A stretch of 64,000 nt of DNA from positions 22,001,052-22,065,051 of the forward strand of contig NC_065560.1 of the NCBI RefSeq assembly GCF_022605725.1, read 5' to 3'. This document shows positions 55,510 through 64,000 of the stretch, piece after piece (position 1 is the first letter of the stretch; the number at the start of each line of letters is the position of its first letter). The notes below the pieces were generated by a model, which saw only the letters and a program-made list of their open reading frames with translations, made no database searches and was not told where the DNA came from. The DNA is from Anthonomus grandis grandis (taxonomy: Eukaryota; Arthropoda; Insecta; Coleoptera; Curculionidae). The position numbers and the translations under genes are program-made.

Positions 55510-56345
55510 CACAGACAATTTTTTTATTTCATTTTTTGATTTGTTGTATTTTGGCTCTAATTCTATTTTTTAAGTCTTCTAAACTTTCAAGTTTATCAAA
55601 ATACACTTTAGATTTTAGATAGCCCCCATAGATAAAAATCCAATAGGGTTAAATCTGGCAAGCTTACTGACCATTCAATAAAAGCCCCCCTTCCAATTCA
55701 TCTATTGGGGAAAATGTTGGTAAGGTAATCTCGTACTGTTCGCGAATAGTGTAAGGGGAGGGAAGGGGCCATCCTGTTGGAACTATATCGAATCTGCCGT
55801 TATAAATGGGTTTTCACCATTTAGATAAAGTGCAATTAAACTAGGTACTATCTGATTTTGAAGCAACTCTAAATATTTTTCAGAGGTAAGTGCGCCCTCA
55901 ATAAAATAGGGACCCACGATTGACGTGCCCACAATTCCTGTCCACGCGTTTAAATTCTCGGGAAATTGTGTGTGACTTTCCATATAGTGTGGATTTTTTG
56001 GTACCCAATAACAAAAATGTTGCCTATTTACAGAACCATTTTAAAAAAAAATCTTGCCTCGTCGGAAAAAAAAATTATGCTTGAAAATTATGGGTTTGCA
56101 TTACATTTATTCATCATTATTTCGCAAAACGCGCCTTTTAAACTTTGCAACTGCACTTGACATTTACGGAAAGTAATTCATACTGTTTCCATGCGATTAA
56201 ATGGTGACAAGGTGTCAACGATCAAATATACCTGTTAAAAAACTATGAAAAAACATATTTGAATATGCCCAAATCACCCAAACAGTTGCAAATTTATTAA
56301 TATTGTTAGTTTAGGTATAAGACATGGTATATAAAATATACTTAA
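55510..56345 (-). pseudogene. Decayed relative of the long-repeat mariner-like element
   Basis: On the - strand the middle of the transposase reads MESHTQFPENLNAWTGIVG and IVGPYFIEGALTSEKYLELL, matching the order ECHSQVPQKVNVWAGV and IGPFFFKGYLNGERYLEFL in the intact gene at 14543. To the left are remnants of the RSPDLT and YLKSKVYF blocks with stops. At 56290-56345 the sequence ttaggtataagacatggtat parallels the inverted repeat of the intact element near 15870. So this is an old, incomplete copy of a closely related family. Confidence 0.8.
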
Positions 56346-56360
56346 AATTCTATGCAGGAT

Positions 56361-56567
56361 TCAAAAATGGAATAAAAAAGGAGATTCTTCTTTCTTGCTA
56401 CCCTGGCCCGTATGTCCTGGCTTTTTAAAAAATTTCTTATGGTTATAATCACTAGCCAAACTTTTCACTAAGTCTGTAGCACTCATCTGCGAGTTTTCCT
56501 TCGCTTTTCTAAGCATTTCTTGTTTCTCTCGAATGGTCAGTTTACTTTTTCTTCCTCTCGCTAGCAA
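56361..56567 (-). pseudogene. Tc1-like helix-turn-helix fragment
   Basis: A 68-codon frame reads LARGRKSKLTIREKQEMLRK then KENSQMSATDLVKSLASDYN, which fits the N-terminal paired helix-turn-helix of Tc1-type transposases (GRKxKLTxR). The catalytic domain does not follow in this orientation. It abuts the mariner remnant to its left, so it may be a separate scrap. Confidence 0.5.
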
Positions 56568-57115
56568 TATTTTTGTTGGATAAGTCGTTTCATATTTTTT
56601 TATAATATATTAACTGTTGTGAAAATTTGCGACCTATTTTTAAATTTACTAATGCTCTTTACGACAAACAATAACAAATTATGCGCTATGATGTTTTACA
56701 CTGTACTTCCGGACTAGCTTGTACTGCTCTTGCCGGTCTTTTAAATAGATCCTTTGTCGAGATTAGGCGCCATCTTTTTATAATTCTGGGTCGCATCTAG
56801 GTGCTTGGACTTGTGACTCACTCGGAGAATAGGAACCGACTGGTCGGATTAAGGTTTGGTTGCTTACATTTATGAGGTCTGGGTGTAATGTTATTGGACG
56901 CGAGCCTGCGGAGCAGACCACGCCCTCTCAGACCTCGGAACTTTTGGCTGGTGAGAAAAGGTCGGGTGGAGGTGTGAACGTATCAATCTAGCGGTGTTTT
57001 GGATGGTGTTTGGGTTTTTGACGTTTGGTTTGGGTTTTGTGGGTTATAGTAGATAGAACGGATGGGATTTAGGATTTGAGCACCCACGAAGCAAATGAAC
57101 CGACACTGTGGGGAC
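56568..57115. other. GC-richer noncoding tract
   Basis: No protein is recognised. From about 56750 the base composition rises with the Jockey-type ORF1 to the right, so this is probably the downstream part of that LINE (end of ORF1 and start of a lost ORF2). No endonuclease motif could be read. Confidence 0.4.
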
Positions 57116-58330
57116 TTAGATCTCGGCTCCTAGTAATAGCTTAAACGCCGGGTTTGAGTTTAATTTCTCGAGTTTTGCCATCAGGGTGTCGATTTTTTTT
57201 TTCAACATCCCTTCAGGCAAACTTAGATTTAAGAAGCTCGTGTTATTGATTGAAAACTCGGGACGTTTCATATGCGATTTTGTAGTGCCATCCTTTGGCT
57301 CCGCCCTCCTGGTATTAGAGTCCGTGTTGGTCTTTCTCAAGGTCTCGGCGAAGCTTTTTTGTTTGTTTATGTTTTTTATATTCGGATTTTTTGGGCAGCG
57401 CCAATAGCTCGCCGGATGGTCGCCACCGCAATTGCAACACTCTGCCGGTGTTGCTCTGTCATTTTCACAATCTGAGTAGTGGTGTTCGCCCTTACATTTG
57501 TGGCAACGCGGCTTTGCGTTGCAATTGCTCATGACGTGTCCGTATTCTTGGCAGCGATGACACTGCCCAATTTGCTTCCTGTTTTCTATTGTGTGAGTCC
57601 TTAAGCGCTCAACACGGACTCTAATATTTAATATGCTTTCAATCTCGAACACGGCCTCCTGCTCTTTAGGGACGAGGAACCTGATGAGGTCCGTGGGTCT
57701 TCGGCGACCTGGGCCGGTTTTAAACCAACCCAGTTCCTCAGGCTCGGACCCCATTATTCTAAGTTCCTCCTCCACTTCTTCTAGTTTGAAATTTTGATCC
57801 AGTCCTTTCAGTATAACATTCAATTTTCTGTCCTCTGCAAGGAAGAAGGAATGGAATTCCATTAGTAGTTCTGTAAGTGCTCTATGATCTTTGGGTGTTT
57901 TGGGGAAGAGCGCTAATCCCAATCTATCTTTTTGAACTTTTGTAATGTTAATTTTATTTTCACAAAATAATTTATATTTTGTGACCCAGTTTTTCGTGTC
58001 TCATAACACTACCTTGGGTACTTTGTTTGTGTTGGGATCAGCACTCTTTCCTTTTCCCGCTAAGGAAAGGTTGTTAAAGGGCATGTATAATGGGTCTCTT
58101 TTGAGAGTGGGATTTACAATGGGGATTTGGATAGGGTTTGGGTCTGCCAATGTTGAAGGGGCTGACTCCCTGTTTGTTTTTTTCTCAGGGTTAACCGGTC
58201 CCGAGGCCGGCATGTCACCGTCTTGTGAAGGCGGGGACATGCCCGCGTCTTCCCTGGTTCGTTTCTTTTTTTGTTCGCTTGGGTTTTTGTCGCTAACCAG
58301 CCCCCCCTGCGCCGTGTGGCGCTCTTCGAG
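57116..58330 (-). pseudogene. Jockey-type LINE ORF1 with CCHC knuckles
   Basis: A gag-like RNA-binding protein. Near 58240 the frame reads MSPPSQDGDMPASGPVNPEK, then NNLSLAGKGKSADPN, and has a stop near 58001. The same frame goes on with DTKNWVTKYKLFCENKINIT and, from 57922, LLMEFHSFFLAEDRKLNVI. LKGLDQNFKLEEVEEELRI and PTDLIRFLVPKEQEAVFEIE form the PRE_C2HC-like domain. The knuckles are CHRCQEYGHVMSNC, CHKCKGEHHYSDC and CCNCGGDHPASYWRC. The tail has a coil (MLKKKIDTLMAKLEKL) and ends at 57116. Codon use is much richer in G and C than in neighbouring elements. No ORF2 is present, so this is a truncated LINE. Confidence 0.88.
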
Positions 58331-58619
58331 CTTGGCGTTTTGTTAATAAGGGCTTTGATTTGCTTGAACTGTGTGCTAAATATCCGTAGGATTTATATTT
58401 TTACTTGGATTACCGAACAGATGGAGTGGTCACGTGATCGTTCTGCGCCGGAGGTGTGGCCTAGAGGCTCAATAGGGCTCATGACTTGGGGTTTTATTTA
58501 ATTTTATTAGTCGAGCGGCTTTAAATCGTTTTGGTTGAATTTTCTGATATTCGAATCTTCGCAATATTGAAAAGTTGAGATTGTGTTTATTTTTTTGTTA
58601 ATTTGTTTGTTAACAAATA

Positions 58620-58788
58620 ATGGCTGACGCGCCACGTACACCCCCATTGTCACCCCCCAAGAAAAGAGTATGAAAACATTTGACCATTGCTGAAAAGGAA
58701 GTGATTATGAACATATATAAAACATGTGATAACGAGCATCCAGCATACAACAAAGTGCAAAAAGTCCACTTTACAGCAGAAGCAGCAG
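58620..58788 (+). pseudogene. N-terminal exon of a transposase-like gene
   Basis: The ATG at 58620 gives MADAPRTPPLSPPKKRV, then an in-frame TGA, then KHLTIAEKEVIMNIYKTCDN and KVHFTAEAAG, ending at a GTAATA donor at 58789. The LTxxEKxxIxNxYK motif resembles the first helix of IS630/DDE_3-type transposases of insects that carry introns. No second exon was found. The stop makes it a likely pseudogene. Confidence 0.45.
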
Positions 58789-61000
58789 GTAATAAATATT
58801 TTTAATATACAGTGTGTCCCAGGATGAGTGAATTTATACGTGAAAATTACAAAAAATGTTGTGGTTAAAATTTGACCGTCTGGCATCCAGCCCTGCATGA
58901 TTAAAAAATAAAATTTAGCATATTATTATTTTTTTTAAATCATGCTTGCCTTGATACGAACATTTTTTAAATTTTATAAGTAGGTAAAGTGGAGGGTAAA
59001 GTAGTAATTCTAGGCAAGATATAAAAAAAGTTTATAAGAAAAGGTTGTTTAGAATGCAAAATTATGCCCGAATACCGCATTTCATAGCCATAGACCTAAT
59101 TTAATTTTTACGTTTTGTGTACCAATGAATTTTACTTTACGATTACTTAAAAGGATTACCTATCCCTTTTCGGTAAACCCCAATATATTAGCATAACAAA
59201 ATGCTTAAAAGGGATTATTATATCATTACAACCTCAAAATCGGTTTGGACCCATTTTACAGGCGACCATATTATATTTAAAAAAAAGCTGCTTACAAAGT
59301 AAAGCTGTACGGTAAAATAATTTAAAATAAGTAGGCATAATTCTTCTCGTCTAAATCTGCCTAGGTTGCATCGATAGGCGGTATATATTTCGCACACATC
59401 ATTTACTCCGACTTTAGCAACCAAAAGAAAAGATAAGAAAATTCCATTGACATTATTATTGCAAATTGCTAATGGGACGAATAATTTCGCTCGTCGAGAT
59501 TTTATCAGATTATCTCATTTCTTTTAAAGCTTTTAAACAAGTTAAAAAAAAAAGCTGTATATTTATTTTTTGGGAAAGTGCCTACATATGCAGTGACTTG
59601 CTTTTAAATTTTTACTTAAGTGCGAGGTAGTATTCTTGTATTACCTATAAAAAATTGGGGTGAACGAATAATAAATCTCCCGACTGTATTTCAATAATCT
59701 GACGATTTGAGCGTGGCGTAAGGAAGTGGGCGAGTCACAAAGTTATAAAAAAAAAACCTAATTTTAAAATACTCGAGCGTGATTGATCCTTTTTTTATTT
59801 TGAAGGAAATCCTTTAAGAATTATGGAAAAAATATTATCTGACGATTTTCATGGGGCAATGTAGCTAAAACTATAAATATAGCGTTGAGTGTACAGCTAC
59901 TGAAAATTGTATTTCCCACTCCGCGTCGCCCTTTCCTTCTCGCACTTTCTCTATCTCTCCCTCTTCATCCCCACTCTATCGTCTGCCGCCATTTCAGCTG
60001 ATCAGAATAATACGGGTTTGACGCTCTGATTTGTTTGTTATATCAAAACGATTATGTTAATTTAATGCAGTAAGTTTTATATGCATTACAATAATGAGTA
60101 ATGTAAGTGTGAAACGTGTTATCTCTGGAGAACGAACAAAAAAAAAATCTAGAAGCCTAGGAAGATACCGTCATAACACCTGACATTTTATGAGATATAA
60201 ATTTACATTCAAGTACGTTATCCTTTTAATAGTACAATATAAAATAAATAAAAAAGTATAAAGTTCATAACCATCTTTACTTACAGAAACACGAGATGCC
60301 GACGAAATTTATCAAGTGTACAACAACTTTATAGAGGAATCCAGGGAGGATTAAGATTAAAATACTTATTTTTAATATTTTTCTATCTAGTTTTTATCAA
60401 TAAATGATAGAGTTATACAAATAACTGTATAATGTTTAATTACATTAAATAATAATTTTTTTAATTGTCAGTTTAACAATGTACCTCCATATAATTGTTA
60501 GATTATCGTTTAGAACGACCAGGACATTAAGTGCTGTAGTATGACGAGTAAGTGTGACGCGCCGAGCATTTCAAGGTCGCATTTTTTTACATCTTCAAAA
60601 ATCAGTCATGACTTTTGGTCCAGTCGAAATCGTCAGACATTTGAATAAGACACTTTTTTGAGGTCACTTAACGTCCCCTTTGAATATCTGACACGCTCGA
60701 ATAACGTTTTTTTCTTTTCTATCTCTTTTTACAACAACCGTTCACGCTCCACTCCTCGTTAGATTAAATGATTTTCAAAAAGGAACAATAACAAAATCAT
60801 GTAATATTGCACCCCCAAACATTGATGCACCATCATTGTTGAAAATTGTTGAAAACGAATAAAAATCCGATGGAGATTCACAAAATCATTTCTGTGGAAC
60901 GTACAATCATTATTAGTGAAGGGCACACATTTTAAAAAAATCTCGTTTCTTGCTGTTTTATTTTGTTCCTTGATGTAGTTGTGCATGAGAGGAATCATAT
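58789..61000. other. AT-rich tract with possible small exons and repeats
   Basis: No gene can be named. Near 58810 tatacagtgtgtcccaggatg resembles a mariner end. Around 59905-60010 a CT-rich, CpG-containing stretch ends in cgccatttcagctgatcag, promoter-like. A short frame at 60092-60181 starts MSNVSVKRVISGERTKKK and has a gtaagt site after three codons. A possible last exon at 60288-60353 follows cttacag and reads TRDADEIYQVYNNFIEESRE before a TAA, with AATAAA near 60402. The phrase ctgacgatt or its reverse occurs near 59700, 59838 and 60630, suggesting an old repeat. Confidence 0.3.
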
Positions 61001-61589
61001 TTGTTTGGTACTCTAGGTGGAGCCATATCCTCCAAAGTGGCCCTACAGAGTGGGGCTAAACAGTATAATCATCAGTCCTCCCAGGAGAGTTGGCAACAAG
61101 AGATTTGCCCTGGTGGAATGACACTTTGGACCGTCTCAAAAAAGACGCCAGAAGGTCGCACCACCGCGCTCTCAAGGGGGAAACTCAAGAAAAGCTGAAA
61201 AAGCCATAGAGAACAAGGAAATAGCACTTGCTCTTTTCTTTGACGTGGAAGGAGCATTTGATAAGGCAAAAACATATACTATCTGCCAAGCCCTCCTGAC
61301 TAGGGACGCTTCGGCTCATCTTGTCAGGTGGGTCAAAACGGCGCTAGAAGACCGGAAGATCAGTGCTACACTAGGAGACTGTCGTGTCGAGATCAGGGTG
61401 AAGGGCCCTGCCCACACCTTTGGTGCCTGGTGATCGACAGTCTTCTCAGGAAGCTAGAACTTGACGGATTCTATGCACAAGCATACGCGGACGACGGACT
61501 AGTGATGGTCACGGGTATATTCGTGAACACAGTTTGTGAGCGGATGCAAGTCGCTTGCGGAATAGTGGAACAGACACTGTGGGAGGCAT

Positions 61590-62978
61590 ATTAACATCCT
61601 TTACAGACGATCTCGAGCACTATTATGAGATAATGCGCTCTTATTGGTTGAATATTTTAGATGTTATGCTATTTTCGTTCGTCGCGCATTTACCGATTTG
61701 TGTTTGTTGTTTGATTGCATCAGCCGGCAGTTGACAGCTGATAAATATTTCCATTTGTTTATTGTTTCGTTTTGGTTTTAAGTTTAGAATTTATGCAATA
61801 ATATTTTAGAATAAAAATTAATAACTATGTTTGTACAAACAATTGGTGATAGTTCTTTGCCAGTGGAATATAAGAACGTTATACTGTGCAAAGACGTAAA
61901 CAAGGTTCAAATTCGGAGCAATTTAAAAACCATGAGCGATATAGGTAACTGGGTTTACCTCTTTGGAAGAAATTCAAATACACAATGGAACTCTAGATCA
62001 TCTTGTCCAGAGAGGAAAAAAATTGTTTGTTCGTAAGTATTTAATAATAGGCAGAATAAAAAAAATGGAGTAACTCGGGGAAGTAAACATTTGCCATCAG
62101 GAAAAAGGTTTAAAAGCGAAAGAGAAAACAAAACAAAACGTAGAAGAAATTTAGGTAATCAGCCCAATGCGACATCGCATGGATTTAACCATTAGATCGT
62201 ATATTTGTACAAAACAAAATTGGAAAATCAACCAGTTTTCTAACTTTTAGTTTAGTATTAATTTAGTTAATACTGTAAGCGACGAATAATTATCGACATA
62301 GTGGCAACGTCGTACCACATACGCGGAGGGAGGCCACCGTCGCCGCCGCCTGTCAGCGCCATTAGATAAATTGTTAAAATTTGACAAGATGTCATTTCAA
62401 CCGCACCTTAAGAGCTACATTAACTATAAATATTTATACATTTAATATAAATACCCTGTAGAGTGTTTTGTCCAACTTCTTTTAAAATAATCATTTATTG
62501 TATTTTTTTATGTAACTCGACTTATTAATGAAAATAAAATATTTTTTTAGCATTATTCTTTCTATCAGTTTTTCGTCCAAAATGTTTGATTTTTGAAAAA
62601 AAAAACAGAGTTTGGAGAGCTTTAGCTTTATTATTTATTAGTTAATTAAATACCCTGTACACAGGGCTTAAACCCAAAAAATAGTCTAAAACATTATCAT
62701 TATTATTTATATTATACATATATTACACATATTATTATTATTTGTTATAAATAATAGACATATTATGTCGAAATATTTTTGAAATACTTTTGCAAGATTC
62801 ATTTATTGATCTGAACAAATTATATACATTTGCCTTTATAAATAGCCATAGTCTTTTTATTGTACTGGCCGTAGCTTTAGCAAGCGATAGAAGTGATGCC
62901 GTTACCCGCGAGGTCAAATTCAACCAATAAGAGCGAGTTATTTCATGATAGTGCTGGTCGTCTGTAAAGGATGTTAAT
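61590..62978 (+). mobile_element. DNA element with about 62-bp inverted ends inserted in LINE-G
   Basis: The left end attaacatcctttacagacg ... ttggttgaat (61590-61653) is repeated inverted at 62918-62978 with scattered mismatches. The flanks allow a 2-bp AT duplication; removing the element with one AT gives a continuous LINE-G frame (WEACCRETGLS). TA or TTAA duplications are also possible readings, so the superfamily is open. The interior has a small exon-like frame at 61827-62032 that resembles the N-terminus of Mutator-like proteins, which would fit the long inverted ends. Confidence 0.75.
61827..62032 (+). CDS. Exon-like frame, possibly Mutator-like N-terminus
   Basis: The ATG at 61827 reads MFVQTIGDSSLPVEYKNVIL, then NTQWNSRSSCPERKKIVC, and the frame meets a GTAAGT donor at 62033. 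The W-N-x-R...K-K-I-V pattern reminds me of the N-terminal segment before the zinc-binding part of insect MULE-type proteins, from memory only. A basic frame (KHLPSGKRFKSERENKTKRR) lies at about 62086-62192 and could be a further exon. No catalytic domain is present. Low certainty on function. Confidence 0.35.
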
Positions 62979-63793
62979 ATGCTGTCGGGAGACAGGGCTG
63001 TCGGTCAACCCTCTTTACTAAGAGGCGGAATTTGACAGGCTTTAAACCTCCCATTATGTCTCAGGCTCGCCTAACTTTGAGGCAGCAGGTCAAATACTTG
63101 GGAGTCATTTTAGACAGCAAGCTCACATTTAAAACTCACGTAGAGCAAGCAGTAAATAAGGCAACGGCCCTAATATGGCAATTACGGCGAACAATAGGTA
63201 CAAGATGGGGTCTAAAACCCTGCAGTCATACGACCGAGGATCTCGTACGAATCCGTGGTATGGTGGCCAGCCGTATTGAAGGTCATCAACGCCCTAAAGC
63301 TGACCAGACTGAAAAGACTGATCTGCTTCGGAATTTGCGGCACCACTAAATATTCTTCTTGGGCTACCGGAGCTCCCAGTCTGGATTAAGAGGAAACCCA
63401 TGGTGCATAGAAGGATGAAGGATAGTGGAGGGTGGCGCAATATTCACTTAGGACAAGGCCATATGACGATTGCTCTCAGGATGTGTAAGAACATACCAAT
63501 TCTTACATCCAGATGACCTACAGAAAGTGGCAAACTAAGGTTAAAGAAGGGGTTTCAAGTCGAAAGGTCCGACAAGGGAAGAATAGTCGGCGAACCAAAT
63601 TAATGAGTCAAATGGTTTCCAGGCCTGGTACACAGATGGATCAAGAATAAAGAGCACCAATTCGGACGGAGCCGGAGTGTACAAGATTGCAACAAACACA
63701 GGGGAATCCTTTCCGCTAAGGAAACACACCACAGTTTTCCAAGCGGAGTTGTTTGCTATACTTGAAGAAGCAAACAAATGAGAGGCATTGAAA

Positions 63794-63850
63794 GGTAACG
63801 GGGGGGATTTGTATCAACTCATCTAAGTAGATGCAAATCCCCCCGTTACT
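63794..63850. repeat. 57-base foldback inside the LINE-G RNase H region
   Basis: The arms ggtaacgggggggatttg (63794-63811) and caaatccccccgttact (63834-63850) are inverted copies with one difference in the G run, separated by a 22-base loop. The unit interrupts the RNase H coding sequence between the Glu and second Asp regions. It may be a tiny MITE or solo foldback. Confidence 0.75.
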
Positions 63851-64000
63851 ATATGACTATCAAGTCAAGCTGCCCTTAAAGCAATTCAGAAACCCAGAGC
63901 CAGCTCGGCGCTAGTCTAGGAATGCAGAGACGCATTGGAAAGGCTTGCAGCACACAGGGAAGTGAGACTGAGGTGGGTCCCAGGATACCAGGGTGTTGAG

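Larger units (their letters stand above)
61001..64000 (+). pseudogene. LINE-G: RNase H-bearing LINE, decayed and interrupted
   Basis: From about 61180 the + strand reads AIENKEIALALFFDVEGAFD (first Asp of the polymerase), then LVRWVKTALEDRKISATLGD. The CPQGG block is damaged (VKGPAHTFGAW). After a shift comes LDGFYAQAYADDGLVMVTG (Asp pair) and CGIVEQTLWEA. The element at 61590-62978 interrupts. It resumes with CCRETGLSVNPS, RRRNLTGFKPPIM and VKYLGVILDSKLTFKTHVEQ. YESVVWWPAVLKVINALKL lies near 63250 in another frame. RNase H reads WYTDGSRIKSTNSDGAGVY (Asp) and FQAELFAILEEAN (Glu), then a foldback at 63794-63850, then SQAALKAIQKPRASSALV and LRWVPGYQGVE, where His of WVPGH is Tyr. The element runs off the window. 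Many stops and shifts. Confidence 0.85.

Noticed and set aside
57186..57475. Hydrophobic frames on the + strand
   Set aside because: They are antisense to the CCHC knuckle part of the Jockey-type ORF1 and have membrane-like composition only by chance.
1..64000. LTR retrotransposons, Helitrons, CRISPR arrays, rRNA genes
   Set aside because: No integrase, protease or Rep/helicase motifs, no long direct terminal repeats, no regularly spaced repeats and no rRNA-like sequence were seen.

Overview
This window is a piece of an AT-rich animal nuclear genome, almost certainly an insect. Two fragments of ordinary intron-containing host genes are recognisable: the last two coding exons of a Dbp5/DDX19-type DEAD-box RNA helicase on the + strand (33124-33286 and 36289-36542), and the last coding exon of a DNAJA1/Droj2-type DnaJ co-chaperone on the - strand (52597-52874). 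They point towards each other. Nearly everything else is transposable elements of many classes, often inserted into one another. There are no bacterial-style operons, rRNA genes or CRISPR arrays.

Layout. 1-9 kb: the tail of a mariner-like transposase cut by the window edge, a decayed DUF7869-like gene, a decayed Jockey-like LINE (LINE-A), then about 4 kb of AT-rich DNA with nothing recognisable. 9.4-19.2 kb: LINE-B, whose endonuclease coding region was split by a hAT element (10744-14160, 8-bp target duplication) and again by a mariner-like element with an intact transposase and terminal inverted repeats of about 318 bp (14204-16120). 19.4-20.4 kb: an ORF-less element with inverted termini. 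20.6-26.0 kb: a three-exon BED-finger hAT gene on the - strand, split by LINE-C (+) and by a 5'-truncated Penelope-like element (-) carrying a GIY-YIG endonuclease, a tRNA-like segment and a hammerhead-like motif. 26.2-31.5 kb: an I-type LINE with RNase H (LINE-F, -).

32-36.6 kb: the Dbp5 gene; its last intron holds a Penelope-like remnant, a small P-type element coding only a THAP domain, and a mariner-like remnant. 37-45.7 kb: a second mariner remnant, a broken THAP gene, MITEs, a Tigger/pogo transposase remnant, and a YqaJ-exonuclease-like gene whose exon was split by a MITE. 45.7-51.8 kb: LINE-D (-) interrupted by LINE-E (+). 53.0-55.5 kb: a DNA element with inverted ends coding a DUF7869-like protein, the best candidate here for a poorly described transposon type. 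55.5-61 kb: mariner and Tc1 scraps, a Jockey-type ORF1 and anonymous AT-rich DNA. 61-64 kb: an RNase H-bearing LINE (LINE-G, +) split by a 1.4-kb element with inverted ends and by a tiny foldback.

In several cases removing an insertion plus one copy of its target duplication restores the reading frame of the interrupted gene. Element boundaries and the relative order of insertion can therefore be read directly. All family assignments come from reading motifs in translated sequence; no database was searched.
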